Shown one piece after another: positions 48,965 through 60,149 of a DNA stretch of 64,000 bases; within the stretch, counting starts at the first letter, position 1, and each line of letters starts with the position of its first letter. The stretch is from NCBI GenBank assembly GCA_026545225.1, contig CM048845.1, positions 35,883,001 to 35,947,000 on the forward strand. The letters run 5' to 3'. The translations under genes and the position numbers were made by a program. This DNA comes from Cornus controversa. Its lineage: Eukaryota > Streptophyta > Magnoliopsida > Cornales > Cornaceae. The notes under the pieces are model-generated. The model worked only from the letters and a program-made list of their open reading frames with translations. It was not told the origin of the DNA and made no database searches.

Positions 48965-50052
48965 CTACGGTGTAATTGTCGCCTTTGGAAGATTAAATCT
49001 GGTTTAATTCTTAGGCTAGAAATTCTTTCATTCTTTTTGTATATATCTTGTTCTTATCTCTCAAATTTCTTGATTTTAAGTATACCACATAGCGGGCATC
49101 TAAAAGGATTAAAGTTGGAACCCTTTGTGAGTATAAAGTCTAAAATTGGTGGTTTGAGTTTATTCAAATTTTTTTTTTTTTGTATATATTATTGTTAATT
49201 TTCGTATTGAGGCGTTATTCTACTATTAATGCATGCTAGGTAGATGGTCATTGTCACTTCCTTTGCTCCCTTGTAATATTGAACTTGAATGAACACTTAG
49301 ACAACGTAGAGGAACCTCTAGGGACCCTATATTGCATAGGACTGAAAACATGGACCCAAATGAGAGACAACCTCCCGGACTACCTCCTTTTAATCATGAA
49401 CAACCACCTCCACATCCACCTCCTCAAGGAAAGTTGCTTATGGACTTTTACCTTCTGACTACATTTGAAGTACCTTCATGTATTCAATTTCCAGATGTAG
49501 CGGCAACTCAATTCGAAATAAAGTCCTCCACCATCAATCTTCTTAATAGCTTCCATGGTCTCCCTAATGAGGATCCATACCGACACTTAGATTACTTCCT
49601 TTCTGTGTGTTCCACCATTCGTGTACCACACTTTACGGAGGATGATCTAAAGCTGCGTATGTTCCCATTCTCCTTAAAAGATAAAGCTAGAAGTTGGTTC
49701 AATTCCTTAGAACCTAACTCAATCCATTCTTGGGTGGAGATGCAAATCGAGTTCTTAAAAAAATACTTCCCAATGGGAAAGACGAGTGATATTCGGAGAG
49801 CAATCACCGGATTCACCCAAATTGATCAAGAACAATTTCATGAGACGTGGGAGAGATTAAAAGATCTTCTTAAATCTTGTCCGCATCGTGCTATCCCAAA
49901 ATGGCAGCTAGTGCAAAGTTTTTACGATGGGGTGAGTGAGCAACATAGACAAATGATAGACTCCGCGTGTGGGGGTGGATACCTTTTGAAAAGCCCCGAT
50001 GAGGCATGGAAATTTTTTCAAACCCTAAGCAACAATTCAGCTTAACACTCCT

Positions 50053-51423
50053 CCACTAGGAAAGGGAAGGCCAACCAACCTTGTAGAGGAATGCATGAAA
50101 TTTCACGGGTAGATGAGGTTGCTATGCAAGTAGAAGCCTTGTCCCAAAAAATGGATATAATCATAAAAAATGGGCTGCCTACTCCAAGCCAACCTGTTCA
50201 AAATCAGGAGGGATGTTCGTTTTGCTATAGTACTTCACATTTCGTGCGAGATTGTCCTATTGCCGGGCAATCTCCCGATTATGCTCAAGAGCAAGCGAAT
50301 GCCTTGTACTCTAAGCAAATGAATGATTAATATTCAAATACGTACAATCCTGGTTATAAAAATCATCCGACTTTTTCATGGAAACCTCAAGAATCAAGTC
50401 CCTCTTTCCAAGGGCAAAATTCTTTCAATTCCCAATCTCAACAGCCTCAATATAGGCCAAATCCTCAACCTTACCATCAAAGATCGAATTACCAACAACC
50501 ACCACCTCCTCCGAGAAGCCAAGGTTTTGAAGAAAGAGTGATAAGCAATCTTGAGGCTAATACCCGCTTATTGCAAACTCATTCTCAATCAATCGCTAAG
50601 CTTGAAGCGAATGCTCAATCTATGGCTAGGCTAGAAGCTAAAATCGGGTAACTAGCTAATGCCTTGAATAGGAGGGAGGAAGGTAAGTTGCCGAGTCAAC
50701 CGGTGGCGAATCCTAAGGGTGTTCATATGATTGAAGATCCATCATCTTCATCTTGTAATGCTCCTCCGGAGCAAGTTCAATCAATCACCACCTTAAGGAG
50801 TGGTAAAGTCATCAATTCCAAGGTAGGAGAGGAAGAGAGAAAGGAATTCCAAGAGTAACCCAAAAATCCAAAAGAATCCCAATTAAATCCAAAGTTGTTT
50901 CCTTTAAATCCAAATGTGCATAACATCCCTTTAAATCCAAAAGGAAAGGCAAGTGAAGTTGTGTCGTCATCGATTCCAAATCTTGACACTTCTTTTGAAC
51001 CTCCGGTTCCTTTTCCTCAAAGATTGAAGGAACCTTCTCATTTTGGGAGGCAAGGAGAGAAAATCTAAGACATGATGGAGATCTTCAAACAAGTAAAGAT
51101 CAATCTCCCTCTCCTTGATGCTATTCGACAAATTCCCTCCTATGCTAAATTTTTGAAAGACTTGTGCACTCAAAAGCGCAAATCTAGGAATAATGTTCCT
51201 AAGAAAGTCCTCTTAACTGAGCACATAAGCTCCATTTTCCAACACCAAGCCCCTCCTAAATTTAAAGATCCAGGTGCTCCGACCATTTCGTGCACCATCG
51301 GAAATCAATCTTTTGAAAAGGCACTTCTTGATCTAGGGGCTAGTGTCAATTTGCTTCCATTCTCAGTTTACCAACAACTAGGTTTGGGGGAACTCAAGCA
51401 TACCATGGTGGTGTTGCAACTCG
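50053..51423 (+). repeat. gag-protease tandem duplication, unit 1 (E)
   Basis: 1,371 bp (457 codons) from STRKGKANQPCRG through the zinc knuckle, Pro-rich linker and protease up to VVLQLA. Four of the stops in E (50328, 50649, 50856, 51066) lie in this unit. Confidence 0.95.
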
Positions 51424-52794
51424 CCACTAGGAAAGGGAAGGCCACCCAACCTTGTAGAGGCGTGCATGAGATTTCACGGGTAGATGAGGTTGCCATGCAA
51501 GTAGAAGCCCTATCCCGAAAAATGGATTTAATCATAAAAAATGGGCTGCTTACTCCAAACCAATCTGTCCAAAATCAGGAAGGTTGTTCATTTTGCTATA
51601 GTACTTCACATTTCGTGCGAGATTGTCCTATTGCCGGGCAATCGCCCGATTATGCTCAAGAGCAAACGAATGCCCTGTACTCTAAACAAATGAATGATCC
51701 ATATTCAAACACGTACAATCCTGGTTACAAGAACCATCCGGCTTTCTCATGGAAACCTCAAGAATCAAGTCCCTCTTTCCAAGGGCAAAACTCTTTTAAT
51801 TCCCCCTCTCAACAGCCGCATTATAGGCCAAACCCTCAACCTTACAATCAAAGATCTAATTACCAACAACCACCACCTCCTCCGAGAAGCCAAAGCTTTG
51901 AAGAAAGAGTGATAAGCAATCTTGAGGCCAATACCCGCTTATTGCAAACTCACTCTCAATCAATCTCTAAGCTTGAAGCCAATGCTCAATCTATGGCTAG
52001 GTTAGAAGCTCAAATCGGGCAACTAGCTAATGCCTTAAATAGAAGAGAGGAAGGTAAGTTGCCGAGTCAACCGGTGGTGAACCCCAAAGGTGTCCATATG
52101 ATTGAAGATCCATCATCTTCAACTTGTAATGCTCCTCCGGAGCAAGTTCAATCAATCATAACCTTGAGGAGTGGTAAAATCACTAACTCCAAGGTAGGGG
52201 AGGAAGAGGGAAAGGAATTCCAAGAGCAACCTAAAAATCCAAAAGAATCCCAATTAAATCCAAAATTATTTCCGTTAAATCCAAATTTGCAAAATACCCC
52301 TTCAAATCCAAAAGAAAAGGCAAGTGAAGTTGTGTCGTCATCGATTCCAAATCTTGACACCTCTTATGAACCCCCGGTTCCTTTTCCCCAAAGATTGAAG
52401 GAACCATCTCATTTCGGGAAGCAAGGAGAGAAAATCCAAGACATGATGGAGATCTTCAAACAAGTAAAGATCAATCTCCCTCTCCTTGATGCTATTCGAC
52501 AAATTCCCTCCTATGCGAAATTCTTGAAGGACTTGTGCACTCAAAAGCGCAAATCTAGGAATAATGTTCCTAAGAAAGTCCTCTTAACTGAGCACATAAG
52601 CTCCATTTTCTAACACCAAGCCCCTCCTAAATTCAAAGATCTGGGTGCTCCGACCATTTCGTGCACCATCGGAAATCAATCTTTTGAAAGAGCATTTCTT
52701 GATCTAGGGGCTAGTGTTAATTTGCTTCCATTCTCAGTTTACCAACAACTGGGTTTGGGGGAACTCAAGCATACCACGGTTGTGTTGCAACTTG
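51424..52794 (+). repeat. gag-protease tandem duplication, unit 2 (E)
   Basis: Second 1,371-bp unit, joined in frame: protease ...VVLQLA runs straight into TRKGKATQPCRG. It continues into the complete protease. By eye, 38 differences in about 605 bases compared at the two ends (about 6%). One stop (52611). Confidence 0.95.
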
Positions 52795-55700
52795 CCGACC
52801 GTTCGGTGAAGCAACCACGTGGCATAATTGAGGATGTAATCATTCAAGTGGACAAATTTTATTTTCCGGTGGACTTCATAGTCCTTGACACGGAACCGGT
52901 CCAAAATCCAAATCAACATATTCCTATTATTCTAGGTTGTCCATTCTTGGCCACGGCAAATGCTTGCGTTAATTGCCGTACCGGAGTGATGGACATCTCT
53001 TTCGGGAATATGAAAGTCCACTTGAACATCTTCAATGCTTCCCACCACACATCCGAAGATGAAAGTGAGTGCTTTTGTGTCGATGTAGTGGAAGACCTCA
53101 TTCAAGAAGCACTTCCTTCTATTCTTTCCAAGGATCCTCTAGAGGCATGCCTAAATCATTTCAATTGTGACGATTTTGACATTGAGCAATCCATATGTGA
53201 AGTCAACTCAATGCTCGATGTCAATGCTGTCATGGATGTGCCTAAATGGAGAGTTCCAAGAGAACCCTTGCCTCCTTTGTCCAAAACTTCCCAAACTCCT
53301 TCTCTAATTTCCCCACCACAACTTGAGCTCAAGCCTCTGCCGGCTACACTCAAGTATGTTTTCTTGGGCGCTAATGAGACCCTTCCAATCATTATTGCTT
53401 CCAATCTCACCAATGATCAAGAGATGGAACTCATCAAAGTGCTAAAAGAGCACAAGGAAGCAATAGGATGGAGTGTGGCAGATCTTAAGGGAATAGACCC
53501 TTCTATTTGTATGCACCACATACACTTGGAAGAGGATGCAAAGACCTAAAGGGAGGTACAACGTCGATTAAATCCAAATATGAAGGACGTTGTAATGAAG
53601 GAGGTGGTGAAGTTATTAGATGCGGGAATCATTTACCCCATCTCAGATAGCAAGTGGGTTAGTCCCACTCAAGTGGTTCCAAAGAAGTCAGGTATTACGG
53701 TGCAACCTAATGATAAGGGTGAATTAGTTCCCCAACGCACCACCACGGGATGGAGAGTATGCATTGATTATCGAAAATTAAATTCAGCCACTCGGAAAGA
53801 TCACTTCCCCCTCCCATTTATTGATCAAATATTGGAGAGATTAGCCGGGCAAAGTTTTTATTGCTTTCTAGATGGATATTCTGGCTATAATCAGGTTGCT
53901 ATAGACCTGAGGGACCAAGAGAAAACCACCTTTACATGTCCCTTCGGCACATTTGCTTATAGACGCATGCCCTTTGGGTTGTGCAATGCACCGGCGACTT
54001 TTCAACGGTGTATGATGTCTATCTTTTCGGACATGGTAGAAAAATTCTTGGAAGTATTCATGGATGATTTTTCCGTTTTTGGGCCTTCATTTGAATCATG
54101 CCTCCAAAATCTATCCCGTGTCCTCAAACGATGTCAAGAGACCAACCTAATTCTTAGTTGGGAAAAGAGCCATTTTATGGTTCAAGAGGGTATTGTCCCA
54201 GGGCACATTGTATCTAAGAGAGGAATAGAGGTTGATAAAGCCAAAGTTGAACTCATTTCCAAACTTCCTCCACCATCAACGGTGAGAGAGATTCGTTCAT
54301 TCCTTGGGCATGCGGGCTTTTATCGCTGTTTTATCAAAGACTTTAGCAAGGTCTCCCGGTCTTTGTGCCGCCTTCTTGAAAAAGAGTCTTGTTTTACCTT
54401 TGATGAAGCGTGCCTTAACGCTTTTGAAAAAGTCCGCACCATGCTTACAATTGCTCCAATTCTCATCCCTCCAAATTGGGCTCTCCTATTTGAGATTATG
54501 TATGATGCATCCGATTATGTCATGGGTGCAGTTTTAGGGCAACGAGTAGACAAACTGCCACATGTCATCTACTACGCGAGTAAAACCCTTTCTGAGGCTC
54601 AAATCAATTATACCACAACGGAAAAGGAGTTGCTTGCGGTAGTATTTGCATTAGACAAGTTTTGAGCTTATTTATTAGGTTCAAAAGTCATTGTCTATTC
54701 GGACCATGCTGCCCTCTGGCATCTTTTGGCCAAAAAGGACACCAAGCCTAGGTTGATCCGATGGATACTCTTGTTGCAAGAGTTCAATTTTGGGATTAGA
54801 GACAAAAAGAGAACTGAAAATGTGGTGGCTGACCACCTTTCTAGAATTCTTGTTGAATCCCTCCATAATTCCATTCCAGTTTGTGAATCCTTCCTGGATG
54901 AACAACTCTTTGTCATTTCTCAAGAGAGTGTCCCTTGGTACGCGGATGTGGTTAACTACTTGGCCACCGGTAAAATACCATCTTCTTGGACCAAGCAAGA
55001 AAAGGATCATTTTCTTTCCCAATCACGATCATATTATTGGGACGATCCTCAATTGTTCAAATATTGCCCCGATCAAATAATTTGAAGGTGTGTACCCAAC
55101 AGTGAATTCCAAAGCATTCTCAAATTTTGTCATACACTCGCTTGTGGGGGACACTTTACTGCTAAGAAAACCGCAGCAAAAATTCTTCAATGTGGATTTT
55201 TCTGGCCAACACTTCAACGGGATGCATATTCATTCTGCCGCTCTTGTGAGCGATGTCAGCGCCTCGGCGCAATGTCTCGGAAGGACATGATACCTCTTAA
55301 CCCTATTCTTATTATTGAGATATTTGATGTGTGGGGCATTGACTTCATGGGACCATTTCCACCCTCTACTGGTCATGAGTACATACTTGGGGCGGTGGAC
55401 TATGTATCTAAGTGGATAGAGGCCGTTGCTACCAAAACCAATGACCACGCAGTCGTGGTTAAGTTCATTCAAGCGAATATCTTTAGCCGGTTTGGTACAC
55501 CTCGGGCCATCATCAGTGATGGAGGTAAACATTTCTGTAACCGGTTCCTACGAACCTTGCTTACCAAATACTCCATCACACACAAAGTAGCCACCCCGTA
55601 CCATCCTCAAACTAGTGGCCAAGTAGAGGTATCCAATAGGGAGATTAAGAACATTCTTGAGAAAACTGTTCGGCCTGACCGGAAAGATTGGTCATTGCGA

Positions 55701-56237
55701 CTAAACGATGCATTATGGGCATACTGAACTGCGTATAAAACTCCCATTGGAATGTCACCTTATCGGTTGATTTATGGCAAGGCGTGCCATCTTCTGCTTG
55801 AATTGGAGCATAAAGCTATGTGGGCCACTAAAACTTTCAATTTTGACATGCAAAAGGCTGTATCTAATCGAAAGCTCCAATTAAATGAATTGGAAGAATT
55901 GCGATATGACGCGTATGAGAACGCTAAAATCTATAAGGCAAGGTCCAAAGCCTTTCATGATCGTAATATTCGAGTCAAAATATTTTCGCTGGGCCAAAAA
56001 GTATGGTTGTACAACTCACGCCTCCATTTGTTTCCCGAAAAACTTCACTCCCGTTGGGATGGTCCATTTTTGATTAATTCCATCGCTCCCCACGGAGCGA
56101 TGAAATTGAAGGACTTGAAAGATGGCTCATTGTTCAAAGTAAACAGGCAGTGCTTAAAAATGTGCATGGATAACCAAGTTTCCACCGAATACGTGGATGT
56201 CGTCGTTTTGACGGATCTCGTATATTTTGACTCGTGA
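52795..56237 (+). pseudogene. E protease end, reverse transcriptase, RNase H, integrase
   Basis: Protease C-part to about 53100 (here GCPFLATAN instead of GRPFLATAN). RT: WVSPTQVVPKKSG, FAYRRMPFGLCNAPATFQR and FMDD with Asp codons at 54063 and 54066. RNase H: YDASDYVMGAV (first catalytic Asp 54504) and TTTEKELLAV. Integrase: HHCC domain from His 55131 to Cys near 55254; catalytic Asp 55341, Asp 55518 and Glu 55626, giving exact DD35E spacing; GPF module at about 56055-56070; end LTDLVYFDS. All catalytic residues are present; only stops at 53547, 54663, 55083 and 55725 break the region. It copies element RNA into cDNA and inserts it in an active relative. Confidence 0.93.
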
Positions 56238-56410
56238 GCCTGTCCGAACGTCATGCCATAGACGTGGAAGGTGGCAAAGTCATGGTACCTATCATGCTTC
56301 CATGATGTCCCTTTAATCCAAGATAAACTTTGTATCTAAGCAATTTAGTATCTAAGTCCCAAAAAAAAATCCAAGTCCATGAAGCAAAGCTTAAGCTGAC
56401 TGTTTTTGAG

Positions 56411-56775
56411 CATCTCGATTGATCAAAACCAGGATCTCGATTAATCAAGATTTTGATTGATCGAGATTTCAGTCTCGATTGATCAAAAAATTGAAGAAAG
56501 TTTGCCAAATCCAAAGTCCCGAGAGGTAGTATTCTTCGATAGCACTTCGATAGGTCCTCGATCGATCGAAATTTTGATTCATCAAAATGGACTTTCGATT
56601 GATCGAAGTAAATTTCGATTGATCGAATTGAAGTTTCGATTGCTCGAAATAAAATCTCGATTCAGTGAAGAAATTTTGATTGATCGAAGGAAGACTTTCG
56701 ATTGATCGAAGTGAGATTTCGATCAATCGAAATCTTGATTGATCGAAATGCACATCTCGATCAATCGAGATGCAC
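56411..56775. repeat. GATCAATC palindrome array, post-integrase UTR of E
   Basis: More than a dozen TCGATTGATCGAAAT / CTCGATCAATCGAGAT variants, the reverse-oriented equivalent of 1-383. Confidence 0.9.
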
Positions 56776-57445
56776 GCGATGCCTGCACGTCAGCCGAAAT
56801 CTTATTTAAACCGTTGGGCTTCCCTCTCATTTCCACATTTTTTCCTCAAACCGTCCGACTTCCTTCTCTTCTCCGAGCGATCCAGAGCTCTCCAAGCACC
56901 ATTCCGCACGTGATCTTCCATCGCTGACCATTCACCGCCGTTCGCCGTAGTCCGAGATCGCCGCTAGCATTCGCGCGCTCTTCTCTTCGCAGCTGCGAGT
57001 TGGGTTTTCATCTTCGTGTGCCATTCATCTTCTTCACCTTGAGGTAAGTGATGCATGGCTACATTTTGCGTACTTTCTCGCTATTTTTGATAGTTTTACG
57101 GCATAATAAACGTAGACAAATGATGTTGGGTTGGATGGGTGCATTCGCGATATTCATAATGGTATTTTGCGAGTTTTGGGGGGGTAGGAATTCATGTAGG
57201 GGTAAGATATTGCATTCTCTCTGTTTCAAATGTTTTCTATATGGTTCGCAACCACGACCCTTGGTTCCGGTTGCATCCGCGTACACTGCCTCTTTGAGAG
57301 CGGTCTTTTTGAATTCCTGTCAGCATCATGGACTAGGACCTCATTTTCATTTTTATTCTTTTATTTTTATTCCTAGTTTAGTATTCCTTTTGTTTTCTTT
57401 TTATTTATGTAATTTTTGGAATAAAGTGCATACTATTCCGAGACT
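56776..57445 (+). other. ORF3 leader of E with T-rich tract
   Basis: Untranslated region between array and ORF3. 57345-57420 is strongly T-rich and ends in cgag|actATG immediately before ORF3, a possible splice acceptor shared with C (tttcgag|actATG). A 134-codon frame at 57048-57452 is not conserved in C and is not called. Confidence 0.5.
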
Positions 57446-57794
57446 ATGGTGAGGGTGAAGAATGCCCCAAGTTCTATTCGAGACGTGCCCGGGCAAGCCT
57501 TCCAGTCTCGGAAGTTTCACCCGGAGCAGACTTTTGACCTAGGCGAGTTCGAGAGGTGTCCCGACACTGCGTGGACTATTGCCGAGCTCAGGAGACGTCG
57601 CCTCGACCGACTATGTGTGCCTCCCACCGATGTGGCACACGAGCGCTTAGTGCAGGTCTTCTATGAGCGCATGACCTACTCCTGCACAGCGCCGGACACA
57701 TTAGAGACGGTCGTGGGCACCACGACGATTACTATTACGCCAAGCCGGATTGCGCAGATGCTCGGCATCCCTCACCAGCAGCCACCAGACGTGG
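57446..57794 (+). pseudogene. E ORF3, N-terminal part only
   Basis: MVRVKNAPSSIRDVPGQAFQ ... RRRLDRLCVPPTDVAHERLV, VFYERMTYSC, VVGTTTITITPSRIAQMLG: the same PF20167-like N-terminal domain as in C, with a 19-residue insertion-like difference near residue 20. Cut at about 57795 by a deletion joining it to the interior of the 3' LTR (3-bp microhomology TTG). The acidic and coiled-coil parts are gone; the fusion frame runs on to 57868 in LTR sequence. Confidence 0.8.
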
Positions 57795-58904
57795 TTGCCC
57801 ACTTGCTCACCTGCTCTCCCACTTGCAACAAAATCTCCCTTTTTGCACGACTTAGGGAGATTGGCTGACTTGAACAAGACCCTTGGGGACCTTCTTGATA
57901 TAAGGGACATATATAGTGATATATATATATATATATATATGGTGGGCCCCAAGGTTAGAAAAGGAGCCTTAAAAGCACAAAATAGCTATATCTCTCATAG
58001 ATCTCTCAAGACACATCAGACCAAGGAGAAGAGAGACTTTCGGGAGAGAGGAGAAGGAGCTGAACCAGACCAAGAAGCTTCATCTTCTCCATCAATGGAA
58101 GGGTGCAAGGCAACCATGAGCAACTAACTTCCATACTAGGGTGTTGTTGAAGCCCTAGCCATGTAAACATGTTCCTTTTTGTAGCACTTGGGATTTGTAA
58201 TTAAATGTTGATTATTTAGCCTAGTGACCATGTACACTAATACATTTCTTCTATATATTCATGTGATTTTGGTTTTATTCTTGTCTTAGAATAGATTCTT
58301 CCATATGAATGCACAACATTTGCATATTCCACAAGAAGTGCAAATGATGGCTAGATAATAGTGTTTAAATGAATGTGTTGTATTTGTTTGTATAAACCAT
58401 GCCAAGATAAGGTAACTTGGATGCATATAGGTTCACTTAGAGAGTAGGGTAATTAGATAGTTAGTTAGGTTGAAGAGCTATGCTTATTGAAGATGGATTA
58501 TGATAGGTGGACAAACACATTGATCTTTTGATATGTCATTGAGGTCACAAGCCTAATGACATTGTTAGGCATTTAATTAATGAATCCCATGCTTGCTACA
58601 CTTATGAATATGTGAATGGCTAGTGGTGGAAACCAACCCTAGTTCTCTCTCCCAACTTTAAACTCTTTAATTTTATTGTTTTTATATTCATGCAATAGTT
58701 TATAACAAAAATTCAAAAACTTATTTCTAGGATTAAAGTGGAATTAATCTTTCTTTAAGACAATTGCGACTAGTCCTCGTGGGATCGATACCCTCTATAT
58801 AGAACCTTATCTACAAAGATTCGTGCTCTTGCGAGTGGTTAAATTATATTTTGATAAAAAGGGCAAAATTAAGCCTACAAATACAATTGAGTTTAGCCAC
58901 ATCA
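57795..58904 (+). repeat. 3' LTR of element E, lacking its first 293 bp
   Basis: Matches 47831-48940 over 1,110 bp without indels. The missing part holds the LTR start and the palindrome array. Ends CCACATCA followed by the target copy gtgaa. Confidence 0.93.
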
Positions 58905-59521
58905 GTGAACGTAAAGAAGGTGATCGTTTTTACATAGTAAGGGTTGTTGAGGAAATATATGAGATGATTTGTATCTTTAAAAGCATGAACTGAATAAGGA
59001 AAAATCTGAATGGTTGCACGTATATCTATCTCTTGTGTCCCTCACATTGAGGGTATGTATATTGATTCTCTGATTGGGATGTAGTAGATAGAACTTGCTC
59101 GTGGGTTTAACCCACTTTGTTGAAATTTCAGGTCCCAGACAGTTTCCCCTGCGAGGATAGAGTACTAGGGTTGGGCTGTGACAGACATCTACTCTCATCA
59201 GTCACAGGGTAGGAATCTACTTTTTCTTCAGGAGTAAAACTATGAACTCATTTAGAGGTTTTGGTTTTCAATTTAAGTGTTAAACTTTTGTTCTTTCTGG
59301 TTAAGGGGTCCTTGGGTTACGGGACTTCCAAATTGTATTACCAGAATATAATTATTTATTTATCAATTATTTCAATTCAATGGGATTTCTGTTCAGCTTT
59401 TAGTAATTATTCTATTTCTGTCTTTTGCATCTATGTTTGTTACTATCAGTGGTTAATAGTCCTTAGGTTTTGTGTATGAGACTGGCCACCTCATGCGCGA
59501 AATTTTCTGGGGGGTATTTCA

Positions 59522-59879
59522 AAGGAAGTAATCTAAATGCCGGTATGGATCTTCATTTGGGAGACTATAGAAGATTGATGGTGGAGGATTTTATTTCAAA
59601 TTGATTTGCCGCTACATCAGGAAATTGAATACATGAAGGTACTTCAAATGTAGTCGGAAGATAAAAGTCCATAAGCAATTCTCCTCAAGGAGGAGGAGGT
59701 GGAGGTTATTGTTCATGATTAAAAGGAGGTAGTCCGGGAGGTTGTCTCTCATTTGGTTCCATGTTTTCAGTCCTAGGCAACATAGGGTCCCTAGAGGTTC
59801 CTCTATGTTGTCTAAGTATTCGTTCAAGTCCAATATTACACGGAAGCAAAGGAAGTGACAATGACCGTCTACCTAGCAT
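59522..59879 (-). pseudogene. C gag N-terminal start (beyond D)
   Basis: Continuation of C's gag across D: MLGRRSLSLPLL... start codon at 59877-59879, leader reading LER (CGA kept, unlike A1 and E), MEPNERQPPGLPPF, then the cut at 59522. Small deletions near 59570 (in HGLPNED) and a stop near 59708 are visible. Confidence 0.8.
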
Positions 59880-60125
59880 GCATTAACAGTAAAACAACAC
59901 CTCAATATGCAAAATAAAAAAATTACTCAAATGCACAATTTTAGACTTTATACTCACAAAGGGTCCAACTTTGAGTCTTTGAGATGCCCACTATGTGGTA
60001 TACCTAAAATCAAGCAATTTGAGAGATAAGATCAAGATATATACAAAAAAAAAAAAAGAATTAAAGAATTTCTAGCCTAAGAATTAAGCCAGATTTAATC
60101 TTTCAATGGCGACAATTAACCATAG

Positions 60126-60143
60126 TCCCCGGCAACGGCGCCA
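60126..60143 (-). other. Primer-binding site, tRNA-Asp type (C)
   Basis: TGGCGCCGTTGCCGGGGA on the minus strand, a perfect match to the expected tRNA-Asp complement. Confidence 0.9.
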
Positions 60144-60149
60144 AAATTT

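Larger units (their letters stand above)
49233..56237 (+). pseudogene. E gag-pol polyprotein, single frame with 11 stops
   Basis: Start at the ATG of MLGRW (49233). The same reading frame runs 2,335 codons to the TGA at 56235-56237 without any frameshift. Domains: Gag core (LNSFHGLPNEDPYRHLD, KDKARSWFNSLEPN), CCHC knuckles at 50214-50255 and 51585-51626, protease active sites DLGAS at 51330 and 52701, RT, RNase H, integrase. In-frame stops begin at 49290, 50043, 50328, 50649, 50856, 51066, 52611, 53547, 54663, 55083 and 55725. Comparison with other copies suggests that eight are single C-to-T or G-to-A changes (CAA to TAA five times, CGA to TGA twice, TGG to TGA once). Without the duplication the polyprotein would be about 1,878 codons, normal for Athila. 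Confidence 0.92.
47538..58904 (+). mobile_element. Element E: Athila-like element, youngest layer of the nest
   Basis: Flanked by perfect target duplications gtgaa (47533-47537 and 58905-58909). 5' LTR 47538-48940, PBS 48947-48964, one gag-pol frame 49233-56237, palindrome UTR, truncated ORF3, truncated 3' LTR 57795-58904. By eye the LTRs differ at 23 of 1,110 aligned positions with no indel, 21 of them transitions, so it is fairly recent. Eleven premature stops lie in gag-pol; a 1,371-bp tandem duplication spans gag and protease; a deletion removed the end of ORF3, the 3' region, PPT and LTR start. Confidence 0.95.
45182..59521. mobile_element. Element D: probable solo LTR of about 3 kb, split by E
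   Basis: Ends TGTAATACCCC ... GGGGTATTTCA, flanked by 5-bp direct repeats aagga (45177-45181 and 59522-59526) inside C's gag. Without E and one target copy it is about 2,965 bp. No PBS, gag or pol found. TG...CA ends, 5-bp duplication and length fit a solo LTR of a long-LTR gypsy family (Tekay/Del-type LTRs often begin TGTAA.ACCCC), but the family is inferred. Carries a GC-rich island and tandem repeats listed separately. Confidence 0.75.

Noticed and set aside
57048..57452. 134-codon hydrophobic frame before ORF3 in E, a possible envelope/membrane protein
   Set aside because: The hydrophobicity comes from the T-rich tract. The frame has stops in the C copy and overlaps the ORF3 start, so it is better read as leader with a splice-acceptor tract.
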